64,000 nucleotides of DNA from Mimachlamys varia (Eukaryota; Mollusca; Bivalvia; Pectinida; Pectinidae): contig OX392535.1 in the NCBI GenBank assembly GCA_947623455.1, positions 35,736,688-35,800,687 on the forward strand, in the 5' to 3' direction. The notes under the pieces are model-generated. The model made no database searches. It was given only the letters and a program-made list of their open reading frames with translations, and was not told the DNA's origin. Within the stretch, counting starts at the first letter, position 1. Every line of letters begins with the position of its first letter. Of this stretch, positions 12,359 through 23,500 are shown piece after piece. A program made the translations under genes and the position numbers.

Positions 12359-14640
12359 CAAGAGGCCCACAGGTCTTGCACAAATACCCAGGACACTGTT
12401 GTATCTCTGTAATCATGGCAAAATGATTCCCAAAAATATCCCCGGCACAGAGACAGACACAAAGCCCAATCCTTAATGTAGCATTATCTGTACAAAAGGT
12501 CGGTTGTTAGGGTAGGATCTCAACCATTTCCAAGGAGCAACTCAAACTAGGTCCCAAGGGGCGTGGCAACAGTAAACATCCCAGAGTCAATGCTAAAATT
12601 ATGATTGTAGCCAGCATATATAAGATGAGCTAGGGATCTCGACCATGGCCATTTCAAGATACTCAGGATTCAGTGATCAAATCTGCAAGGGTGTACCTGC
12701 CCCGAGGATCAATTATAATATATCTCATAAGCCTACATGTAGGGGGGCTACTAATGGGGATCAACCTTTCAATTTTTTAAGTTAATTAAAGCAAAATTAC
12801 AATTTTTGGGGATGCGAGGTCAGCTTACCATTTGTACAATTTAAATTAATTATATTCCCTTCTACCTAGGTATGTTCACAATCCGATATTGCTGATATCT
12901 ATCTCAGGTATAGCTTTACTAAACAGATTTGCCCCACCTCTCTGCCTCCTGGGGAGGGGGGGGGGAGGGAGGGGAAAGACAGTTTACAGAATACAGTGGA
13001 CTCCACTTAATATCACATTCCTCTTTATATGTTTTTCCAAAGCACCATTTTCCCTCTATAATATCATGCATTTTAAGGTGTATCATGTTTTTTTTTAACC
13101 AATAACATAAAATATCCAGAAAATGATGTCATTTCCACTGATTTCAGATACAACTTATGTACAAAATGTTGCATAGAAAATAAAAAATAACCTCAAAAAT
13201 GATTTTGAATTGAAATAATATTTTTTTGTATATTGAAACATCTTCATATGTACATTGAATAGCTTACTTTTAGTTCTGGCGAATGGAAATGCACAAGATT
13301 TAATATGAAAACATGTTTCCCTTAATGTCACATTCCTGTTAATATCATGTTTTTGTCTGACAAATGCAACATTATAAAGAGGAATGCACTGTATTACATA
13401 TTTCTGCAAAACAAACGCCCATGTCAGAGATACGTACATCAACACAGCGGGTGCAATATACAGTGCAATAGATAGTGTATTAATCTATATTATTTTGCAA
13501 ACATTATTGTATTTATATAATTACAAACCATAGAAAGGAATGAGAAGTGCATAAACTTTTTTTCTATTTTCTATGTCCGTCACTTGTGTGAAAACCATTG
13601 TTATATTACCACATCAAGAAAATACTGAAAAATACACAAAAAAAAAAAAAAAATTTTACTCTGGATTTTTTTTTAAGCGCTCTCTAAAACTGCAGATTAC
13701 ATACTTTGCTGCAGATTTATCTGTGTCCCAACATTTTTCGCTATTTTCGCTGTTGTCAAAATTTCATTTCCTGTAAATCAAAGCTAGCTTTTCATGTGTA
13801 GACACCCCTTTTGGAAAGGCCAAAATTTTAATCTCTAACCAAATTTTTTTCTTCTTTTATACAAATGTGATATCCACAAAGTTCAGATATCTAGTGCATA
13901 GTTCTATAAAAGATATAGCAATATAGTCAAATTGCCCCCCTTTTGGTCCCCGAACTCTTGTGGTCAGCCTTTCCATTTGTAAAATTTCCAATTCTAACCT
14001 CCCTTGAATGCTTCCAACCTAATATGACCAATATCCAGTAAATAGTTCTAGAGAAGGTGTTTTAGGTATATAATCAAATTGCCCCTTTCAGCACGCTGCA
14101 CCATTCAGCACCTGGAGGGTTGGCCCTAATATTTGTTCAATTTTGATTGGTTTACATCTAATGTTTAGCTCCAGATAAGATTTTGCTAAGAGAAAACTAG
14201 GCAAATAACTGTTTTTGGCCACCCTTCAGCTCCCTGGGGGTCACATGGACTACAATAGCTACCAGTGTACAAAAGATTGCTATCCATTGCTTGCCCCCCC
14301 CCCCCCCCAGCCCTCTGGGGGTCAGACCCCTCCATTTTTACAATTTTGAGTCATTACCTACAAAGAATATATATATATGCTTCTAACCAAACCTGATAGG
14401 TCAAGAGTCAATAAATGCCCTCATCATCCCCCTTTGGGCTTGGCCCCACCATTTGTACAATTTTGAATACCAAGCACTTACGGATGATTCCAGCCAAATA
14501 TGATCTCCAAGTTTAAATCAATATGCAATTATTGAGAGCAATTCGCGATTGTTGATGAAATAGTTGACGGACGGACGGACGGAGAATTATTGACGGACGG
14601 ACGCTGTGGTATAGCATTAGCTCACATTGGCCTGTCAGAC
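12359..14640. repeat. Large degenerate interspersed repeat
   Basis: It starts with CAAGAGGCCCACAGGTCTTG and ends with GACGGACGGACGGACGG blocks (about 14568-14600), followed by ATTAGCTCACATTGGCC. It is interrupted by the MITE at 12994-13391. Repeated GCCCC...CCATTTGTACAATTT words occur throughout. Homopolymer runs (A at about 13627, C at about 14296) are present. No coding evidence. Confidence 0.45.
12994..13391. mobile_element. 398-bp MITE with TA target, CAGTG termini
   Basis: The left end CAGTGGACTCCACTTAATAT and the right end AAAGAGGAATGCACTG are imperfect inverted repeats flanked by TA on both sides, as expected of the Tc1/mariner superfamily. A second, inverted copy of the family lies at 25715-26281 inside the gene. 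Confidence 0.75.
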
Positions 14641-16143
14641 CATGCGAGCTTAAATTCAAGCATTCACAAAAAAACAAAGTTTATATTCACCAAAGGTATA
14701 CGTACAAACGCACCCCCATTCCATATACACTTAGACAAATCGTACGTACACTTGAAAATACCAACTGTACATGTACATGTGCGTGCGAATGAAATGAACA
14801 TAAAATGTATAGAGTCGATTTCATTATAACAGCACGTGTCACAAGTTTATGTAAAGGTTAACAAATAATCACAAAAGCTTATCATAGCACACAGAATATA
14901 TATGGAAGATAAAGAAAGAGACGGAAAATAGCTACAATGTTTTACCTTGTTCGGTCGGTCAGACAGTTTTCTCGTAATGGTGGGTGATCCAGACTCGCGC
15001 CAAATTGTGAAGCGTGACAAATTGGAATCAATTTCATTGGCGGACGTGATCATGTGCCTAGGCTATATTCGTGCGCGTGATTTGTACTCATTACATATCT
15101 GAGACAAACAATTTATAATCAAAATTATTATCAAATTACTATATTTAATCATGCATGCACAAAACTATCTGAATAAATTGCATTCCGTTGCAATTCTCAT
15201 TTCAAGTGGCGTGAGTTGTAACGAACATTATTACATCATGACATGGGAACTCTTTGGTGTCGTACAGGTGTACATGTATATAGACATTGCGCTTCCGCCA
15301 AATCGCACGTGATCCCGTCGTGTACTGACCATGAACGAGTAAAGGAATATATCCACCAATATAATATTATATGAAACATTAATTTCATCATAAATTAGCA
15401 CAACTTGTCATTTAATACGAATGTCTAGATGCTGTGAACGGTAACACATTAAATAATTATATAAAAAAAATAATGTTTCAGTGTGACACCAATGCCTCCA
15501 TTGAAAAAAAGTATATTTTCTGTGATTTCTTTTAAAATTGACAAGGCTCTCTAATGTCAGTATTATTTGTTTTTATTCTTTTTAGTGTGTGTGTATGTTC
15601 GTGTAAGGTTGTGTCTTGTGTGTGTATGTACGTGTGTGTGAAAATCATGCAACCCTTAATCAGAACTCGACCTGCATCGTATCATCATACAACTGCATAC
15701 CAAATTACAGTTCTTTAATTGCATGACGGGGACATAGAAAGAAAAGTCCCAGATAAAAAGTTTGTCTTTATAATATTACATACATTCTTGTTTTATATTT
15801 CCTTTCTAAAACGCGCGTATCGCTATAACTCCTTGCTAATTTCGAATTTGCAGTCTATCGACGTATCACTGTTGATTTTATTATTAAATATCCACAATAA
15901 ATTTCTCTTAGCGACGTATATTGGCTTCATGTTTCCTCATATCCCTCGCAAACTTTGAGACTTCTAGGCGGAGGTACAAAATATATCGCATAACCAATGT
16001 CTGCCCCCCCCCCCTCCCTTTTGTTTAAGTGAAAACTCCATGTTAACTTAATGTTTTTATTTCCATTTATCTTATACCAACGCACTGAAAAACGTACAAA
16101 AATAACCCCAATTATCTTTTAATCAACGCGCGATCTCCACCAT
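14641..16143. other. Gene-free stretch with TG-rich microsatellite
   Basis: A TG-rich simple repeat lies at about 15583-15642. No exon or RNA gene was recognised; ORFs are short and without domains. Confidence 0.4.
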
Positions 16144-16375
16144 CCTCGATATCCAGGGGTTACATGTATGTACGTTCTCTACACCACTGGAATATTTCAT
16201 GGCCAATCTGAAGACACACTCAGGTAGAAAAAAATGACCAATTGGTAGGCTGTATGCCTGTCCTTTGGGGATTACAAAGAAGCCTTAACTGACTTAAAAG
16301 CCTGTCAATTTTTATCGTTATGTCACCACGAGATTCTTTTGAGATGTACATCAATGGGCCGAACCAGTCATCTTG
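16144..16375 (+). mobile_element. 5' part of a MITE truncated by a satellite
   Basis: It begins CCTCGATATCCAGGGGTTAC and matches the left half of the complete elements at 28042-28366 and 28430-28803 (shared words CTCTACACC, CTGGAA, GATTACAAAG, CCTGTCAATTTTTA, TTCTTTTGA). Homology continues to CATCTTGTCTGTACATC and then becomes a 19-bp tandem array. No right terminus was found up to 19.5 kb. Confidence 0.75.
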
Positions 16376-18255
16376 TCTGTACATCTGTTACATTGCTGTA
16401 CATCTGTTACACGTCTGTATGTCTGTTACATGTCTGTGCGTCTGTTACATGTCTGTATGTCTGTTACATGTCTGTACGGCTGTTACATGACTGTATGTCT
16501 GTTACATGTCTGTACGGCTGTTACATGACTGTATGTCTGTTACATGTCTGTATGTCTGTTACATGTATGTACGTCTGCTACATGTCTGTATGTCTGTTAC
16601 ATGTCTGTATGTCTGTTACATGTCTGTGCGTCTGTTACATGTCTGTATGTCTGTTACATGTCTGTGCGTCTGTTACATGTCTGTATGTCTGTTACATGTC
16701 TGTACGGCTGTTACATGACTGTATGTCTGTTACATGTCTGTATGTATGTTACATGTCTGTACGGCTGTTACATGACTGTACGTCTGTTACATGTTTGTAT
16801 GCCTGTTAAATGACTGTGCGACTGTTACATGTCTGTATGTCTGTTCATGTCTGTACGGCTGTTACATGTCTGTATGTCTGTTAAATGACTGTACGTCTGT
16901 TATGTTTGTTACATGACTGTACATCTGTTCCATGTCTGTATGTCTGTTAAATGACTGTACGACTGTTACATGACTGTACGTCTGTTCCATGTCTGTATGT
17001 CTGTTAAATGACTGTACGTCTGTTATATGTTTGTTACATGACTGTACGTCTGTTACATGACTGTACGTCTCTTCCATGTATGTATGTCTGTTAAATGACT
17101 GTACGTCTGTTACATGTCTGTATGTCTGTTAAATAAATGTTTGTCTGTTATATGTTTGTTACATGACTGTACGTCTGTTACATGACTGTACGTCTGTTAC
17201 ATGTCTGTATGTCTGTGACATGACAGTACGTCTGTTACATGACTGTACGTCTGTTACATGTCTGTATGTCTGTGACATGACTGTATGTCTGTTAAATAAA
17301 TGTTTGTCTGTTATATGTTTGTTACATGACTGTGCGTCTGTTACATGACTGTACGTCTGTTACATGTCTGTACGTCTGTTAAATGTCTGTACGTCTGTTA
17401 CATGTCTGTATGTCTGTTAAATAACTGTTTGTCTGTTATATGTCTGTTACATGACTGTACGTCTGTTACATGTCTGTATGTCTGTTAAATGTCTGTACGT
17501 CTGTTACATGTCTGTATGTCTGTTAAATAACTGTACGTCTGTTATATGTTTGTTACATGACTGTACGTCTGTTACATGACTGTACGTCTCTTCCATGTAT
17601 GTATGTCTGTTAAATGACTGTACGTCTGTTACATGTCTGAATGTCTGTTAAATAAATGTTTGTCTGTTATATGTTTGTTACATGACTGTACGTCTGTTAC
17701 ATGACTGTACGTCTCTTCCATGTATGTATGTCTGTTAAATGACTGTACGTCTGTTACATGTCTGAATGTCTGTTAAATAAATGTTTGTCTGTTATATGTT
17801 TGATATATGACTGTACGTCTGTTACATGACTGTACATCTGTTACATGTCTGTATGTCTGTGACATGACTGTATGTCTGTTAAATAACTGTTTGTCTGTTA
17901 CATGTTTGTTACATGACTGTACGTCTGTTACATGACTGTTCGTCTGTTACATGTCTGTACGTCTGTTACATGTCTGTATGTTTGTTAAATGTCTGTACGT
18001 CTGTTACATGTCTGTATGTCTGTTAAATAACTGTACGTCTGTTATATGTTTGTTACATGACTGTATGTCTGTTAAATGACTGTACGTCTTTTACATGCCT
18101 GTCTGTCTGTTACATGACTGTACGTCTGTTATATGTCTGTTACATGACTGTACGTCTGTTACACGACTGTACGTCTGTTATATGTCTGTACGTCTGTTAT
18201 ATGTCTGTTACATGACTGTACGTCTTTTATATCTCTGTTAAATGACTGTACATCC
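16376..18255. repeat. 19-bp satellite array (CTGTTACATGTCTGTATGT)
   Basis: About 95-100 tandem copies of CTGTTACATGTCTGTATGT with variants (ACATGACTGTACGTCTGTT, TTAAATGACTG). Higher-order blocks are visible from 16.9 to 18.2 kb, where groups of units repeat together. The unit lacks stop codons in all three + frames and 19 is not a multiple of 3, so ORFs of up to 156 codons appear in several frames. These are not genes. Confidence 0.95.
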
Positions 18256-18785
18256 TGAGATGAGTAAAATATACTTTCTGTTACAGTTATATATACGATA
18301 TGACCTTTCGTGGAGGAGATGAGTAAAATATACTTTCTGTTATAGTTATATATACGATATGACCTGTAGTGGGTGAGATGAGTAAAATATACTTTCTGCT
18401 GCAGTTTTATATACGATATGACCTGTAGTGGGTGAGATGAGTAAAATCTACTTTCTATTACAGTTATATATACCGATATGACCTGTAGTGGATGATATGA
18501 GTAAAATCTACTTTCTATTACAGTTATATATACGATATGACCTGTAGTGGGTGAGATGAGTAAAATCTTCTTTCTATTACAGTTATATATACTGATATGA
18601 CCTGTAGTGGGTGAGATGAGTAAAAATATACTTTCTGTAATACATGTAGTTATTTATACCGATATGACCTGTAGTTGATGAGAAGCATACAATATATTTT
18701 CTGTAACAATTATATACCGATATGACCTGTAGTGGATGGGATGCATAAAATCTACTCTCTGTAATAGTTATATATACCTTTATTA
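18256..18785. repeat. 59-60 bp tandem repeat, about nine copies
   Basis: The word GAGTAAAAT recurs at 18262, 18321, 18380, 18439, 18499, 18558 and (as GAGTAAAAA) 18618. Each unit includes ATATGACCTGTAGTGG. It directly follows the 19-bp array. Two decayed partial units lie near 19207-19270. Confidence 0.9.
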
Positions 18786-18983
18786 CATTTGTATGTTTTT
18801 GTATTTCTACTATATTTTGAACCAAAAATAGAACTTCATCCTGTGGCGTATCAATATTCTATACGCATTAGGCACTCCGTCCCGATCAGTTTTAACGCAA
18901 ATTTTAAAAATGAAATCAGAAATTTGGGAATTTCAAAAATGAAATAAAAAGAAAATTCAATGTTTTCCCAATAAATATCAAAT

Positions 18984-19077
18984 ATATTTCACTCGTATGG
19001 CAGATTTTAAATATATTTTCACTCATGCTACGCACTCGTGAAAATATCAAAAAAATCTGCCATACTCGTGAAATGTA
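18984..19077. repeat. Long imperfect palindrome
   Basis: The arm TTTCACTCGTATGGCAGATT near 18987 is matched by AATCTGCCATACTCGTGAAA near 19053. An inner pair (ATTTTCACTC / GCACTCGTGAAAAT) lies between them. It could extrude as a cruciform and may be a tiny foldback element. Confidence 0.75.
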
Positions 19078-19100
19078 ACCATTGAATAGCCTCTATATAT

Positions 19101-19124
19101 CAGAGACGTATAAATACGTCTCTG
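19101..19124. repeat. Perfect 11-bp inverted repeat
   Basis: CAGAGACGTAT and ATACGTCTCTG are separated by two bases. No terminator-like T run follows. Confidence 0.7.
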
Positions 19125-19499
19125 GTATAATGAAACATCTTTTCAATCATTAACTTATTTTGAGGCCAACGAACGCTGCTTGACTTTACGGCAAGACTTG
19201 CCAATCTTGTTTGATTGACAGGTGGCCTGTAGTGGATGAGATACACATAGTGCCTGTGGTGGATGAGATATAGACCTTACCGTTCCCAGTGTTGAAAGAG
19301 TTCTAAATATAAAACATTAAAACCTTGATTTGTTTTGCACTTTTTTTGCTGCCGATAGAGTATCTTAATTACTTAATTTTTTCAGGATGCATTGGAACAA
19401 AATTTAGCCAATGTAACCATATTAAAATTAAAACAATAAGTCATATCATGATGTTCGTTAAAAAATTATGCCTCATGATCACCGTTGCTGCAATCGAAC

Positions 19500-19669
19500 G
19501 AAACGAAAAGAGCATTCGAATGCGCGCACCTGTCCAAGGGAAGTAACTCTATCCCAAAAAGAAAAATGGCGGCAGAAGGCGTTCATAGCAACGAAGTTAT
19601 ATTTTGATTTTATCTTCGTATTACAATTCGTTAGCCATGCATTAGATAAGGATATACGGACAAGATCAA
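19500..19669 (+). promoter_or_regulatory. Putative non-coding first exon of the FAM227 gene
   Basis: A CpG-richer stretch (GAATGCGCGCACCTG) is followed by AAAAATGGCGGCAG, a YY1-type core typical of transcribed 5' ends, and ends at a donor CAA|GTAAGT (intron from 19670). The coding exon at 20389 has an acceptor just upstream (ATCATCAG at 20371-20378), so a leader exon is expected. A 13-codon upstream ORF starts at 19566 and stops at 19605-19607. The exact transcription start is not visible. Confidence 0.5.
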
Positions 19670-19973
19670 GTAAGTATTGGTGTTGTAAATGTACCTGATG
19701 ATATCATGATTATTCACAGGAGAAAACCGGAACACCTCGTAAGAAATATGTCGAATACAGTAGCGCTTCTGTCATTAATGTACAGTAAAAGCCAAATTGA
19801 ACTACTGTACTGTACAGTACTGTACAGTAATGTATTTAGTTTCCTAGCAGAATGAAAAAATAAAGTAATAATAATTTAAATGTATATACCAAAGATACAC
19901 AACCACTATCAAACTTGCGTTATTTTTTAACGTTTATTGTTTTTAATTATTTACAAATATTGAGACATTGCCA

Positions 19974-20135
19974 CTATCGTCTGATCGTTATATCAGAATT
20001 GATGATGATGTCTAACAGTCTTAGTCCTTCTGATAGCATAGGCGAATCTGCAAAGGCCACTGTCAACAGTTTTTCGTCACGTTGAACTTCTAACATTGCT
20101 GGAGTTTTATCTAGACAAGCTTCATAATATTTCAT
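19974..20135 (-). CDS. Unrecognised 53-aa reading frame or decayed terminal exon
   Basis: On the minus strand an ORF of 53 residues runs from an ATG to TAG, followed after about 50 bases by AATAAA. The peptide looks protein-like rather than random (DKTPAMLEVQRDEKLLTVAF in the middle, LRLLDIIINS near the end). An in-frame TAA lies nine codons before the ATG, with no AG acceptor just after it, so a normal internal splice entry is not obvious. It sits in intron 1 of the FAM227 gene in antisense orientation. It could be a retrocopy fragment, the last exon of a small gene entered at an internal AG, or chance. I do not recognise the family. Confidence 0.3.
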   Translation of the reverse strand: MKYYEACLDKTPAMLEVQRDEKLLTVAFADSPMLSEGLRLLDIIINSDITIRR

Positions 20136-20388
20136 TTCATATGGAATAGATTACGAAGAAAACAATAGCCCATCTGTATTAAAGCAATTTTGATTTCTGT
20201 GTAGTATAAAATATAACAGTAACATTAGACATAACGTTATAGATCAATATTTCAGTAAATATAATATTGTAATAATTGTTAATAATTTTATATACATGTA
20301 CTATTAAATTATAAAATGCTAAGGGTCTAGGATGTGCTGAAGTCCTCAATGTTTTTAATGTTTTATTTCTATCATCAGAGAGTACGAT

Positions 20389-20520
20389 ATGGATCCTCGT
20401 GTTATGGCCATTATGGCTCAGTTAGAGTCGAAGGAGGAAGAGGATCGCAGTCCTGTCCCAGCACCAGAGAAAGAGAAACCGCCAAAAACATTCGAAGAAT
20501 TTCTAAAAGTGGAAGGATTG
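20389..20520 (+). CDS. FAM227: FAM227 coding exon 1
   Basis: It starts at the ATG of MDPRVMAIMAQLESKEEE, preceded by an acceptor, and ends at donor TTG|GTGAGA in phase 0. The exon encodes a charged N-terminus (ESKEEEDR, APEKEKPPKTFEEFLKVEG). This is the first ATG after the acceptor. Confidence 0.8.
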
Positions 20521-23500
20521 GTGAGAATTTTTTTTCCCTATGTAAAACATTTTATTGTAAAGCTTTTTTTATTTTGATCAGATTATAGTTGACCTGGTCT
20601 TACTTTCACAAAAAAGTTATTCGATATGTTGTTTTTCTTCTTTGTTGTTGATTTGAACCTTGGAGGTGGCATAATGTTAAAAAGATACATGTGTATTTAG
20701 TAATTTTGCATTAAAAAATATTTTTGGTATTTTTCACTATAAGATAAAAACAGGGACTTTTTTTAGGGAAGTTGAAGTTAGCCTGAGTCTTAGAGTGTAG
20801 GCCTTGCTCCTGTGCTATGGAATTTGGAAGTGAATTCCAGTCTACAATGGCCCATGGGAAAAAGAGTATTTGTACAGAATTTTGTTGGTATGGATTTGGA
20901 TGATCCTGTGGGCCCCTCGTGATCTCCTATCACCAAATGTATAAAAGTGAGATGGATCAATATTAAAAGGGGATGATAGCCTTGAAAGTTGACACCAATT
21001 GTGTGGTAAATGATCAGGTCGCGGGAAAAACTATGCCGTCTTCATACGAGGAATGTGCTCTTTTAATTAGTGTGTAAAGAGTTCAGCGGAAGTGTACGTT
21101 GGCAAACTGAGCTGAGCGTGAGCTTGGTCAACTTTGTGGTATGGTTTTGACGGCAAATCTCAGCTGAGTTTGAACTTGAGATTTGAGCTTGAGTTTTGAG
21201 TAAACGTTTGTGATATCGAAGCCTGGCCTTGTATTACTGCTTATACAATGTATACTCATGCAATGAACGAAGTAACCGTGAAATAAGAATACTTCAAGTC
21301 TGAGTGAGACAATGATATTTGGTTGTTGTTCTTTCAAGTTTCATAAAATTATGTTCAAAACCTTTAACATTTGAATTTACAAAGATATTCTCACTCTCAG
21401 ATGATCATTTTTTATTTCACAATATACAAAATAAATATTATGTATAAACTTGTAAATATTTCCAGACTGAGTGGCCCCAGCGCCTTACCTCAGAAGGGGC
21501 ACTAGACCTGGAAGGGGAGATCTTACTGCTGGGATCACAGGAGGAAATTGCAGAACTCCTAAGGGAATCAGCTCGTATCCTTTATCAAGTTTTTTTGTGG
21601 AACTTTCAGCAAAGAATTTGTCTCCTAAGTTGATAATTTTTTCCAATCAAAATAGTTTCTGCCATTTATGGATAGTATCGTATTCAAATTAGATTCACCC
21701 CTGAAGACACATTTGGACTGTGCCAGTTCAAAGGTGGAATAGTTCATTATGAAATTTCAGGGATGAATGAGTTGTCTTCATTCTTGTGTCGCAATTTTTT
21801 AAAGAAATGCAGAGATACATACCAGGTGTTTGATTTTAGAAAATACAAATATTTTTTCTTCAGACCAGAACAGAAATTGGTTTTGCTAAGTTGTAATTTA
21901 GTAATATAGAAACAAATGTAAATTTGGTTCCTTAACATAAACGATAGCCCTGGGATTAAACAAACTGGAGGATTTAGAAGTTCGCCTGGATGAGCTGGAA
22001 CAGAAATTACATTTCTATTCTGACCAGATAGTGGCCGAGGGAAAAGAGGACCAACAGGGCCAGGACAGATTGTTTTTCTCCCCATCGAAAAGTGAGTCAC
22101 ATTCACAGGGACTTGGCAAAGTTTTCCAATTGACAGTCCATATATATATGTATTATAGTATCAGGTGAGTTGGAAAATTGTGCCAAGTCCCTGTGGTTAC
22201 ATTTAACCCTGTCACCCCTATGTAACATTAGTTGACTGTACCATACATTGATATAGGTAAATTCATTATGGTCTACAGGTGGTGAAAGGGTTAAGTCATA
22301 ATGATAAACAAAATTTTGTTCACCCAATAAACCCAAAGGAAGCTTTAAAAAAAATCTACTAGCCTGTTCTATAAATTTTATAATATATGTAAATATTTGA
22401 AATTTTCTATCTGTCCTGTCTTCAAATTCTGTTATCACTAATGTTGTCAGGGAAATAAAATTAAATCTTATAATGAAAGAGTATGTAAAGAATGGAGAAA
22501 TCAAAATACAATGCAGCGTTCATCAGTATGATTGAAGTCATATCTTCATCTCTGTGCTGTACGTTCTGTAAAATTCTATCTGCTACGTCAAGAGAGAAGT
22601 TTACTGAACGGTATGGAGATCAAGATATGTTTTTAATCAGATTGGCACCAATTAAAAATTATTTGTTTATCATCAAACAAATGTAGAATTATAATAATAG
22701 TAATGAAATACTCATAGATTTTTAATGAATAAGCCTTAATATTATATTTCATGAAATTGTTAAACACATTTCACTCAAGAGTGATTAAATCAAGTGTATC
22801 ACTGTAACTCATTAAAATGTTCTAATTTTCAGCTTTTCTCACCGAGATGTCAGAATCTGATGCAGTAAAGTCCCATCACAGCGCCAGAGGTCACAAAACT
22901 ATGGTAGGTCAGAGTTACATACAAGGTCAGAGGTCACGAGAGGATGAGAGGACAATAGGTCACAGGTCATAATTACCTTATCAATTACTTGGTAATAGGT
23001 CATGAGATGACAATAGTTTACACCTGGTTAGAGGTCATGAGAGGACAAAAAGTCACAGGTCAAATCTTGAGGTCATGAGAGGACCATAGGTCACAGGTCA
23101 TATCTTACTTTTTACTAGGTTAAGAGGTCATGAGAGAACATTATATGTCGTAGGTCATATTTACCCATTACATGATTAGAGGGTCATGTGAGGACAATAG
23201 GCTTCCAAGACCTCATTATGTGCCATAGGTCAAAATCTAATCACTCATCTGTACAAAAATGCTTTGAGCAAACAAAATGTTGCAATGCGGTACCCTATTT
23301 TCATTTACCTCTTTGCTTACTATTTCTTAATAATTCCCTTCCACATATAATTCCGAACCTCTTAATAATATCGAAATATTGCTAGACAAATAGTGTCTGT
23401 ATATATAAGGCTTTTTATTGGTGTTTCTTATTTCAGGACTTTGCCGAGTCCATGATGGAGACAAAGAAGAAGAGTTTGGAATATTGCCAGTTCCCTGGTT

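Noticed and set aside
16339..17348. ORFs of 61-156 codons in the 16-17 kb array
   Set aside because: Same artefact as the larger satellite; frames rotate with a 19-bp unit.
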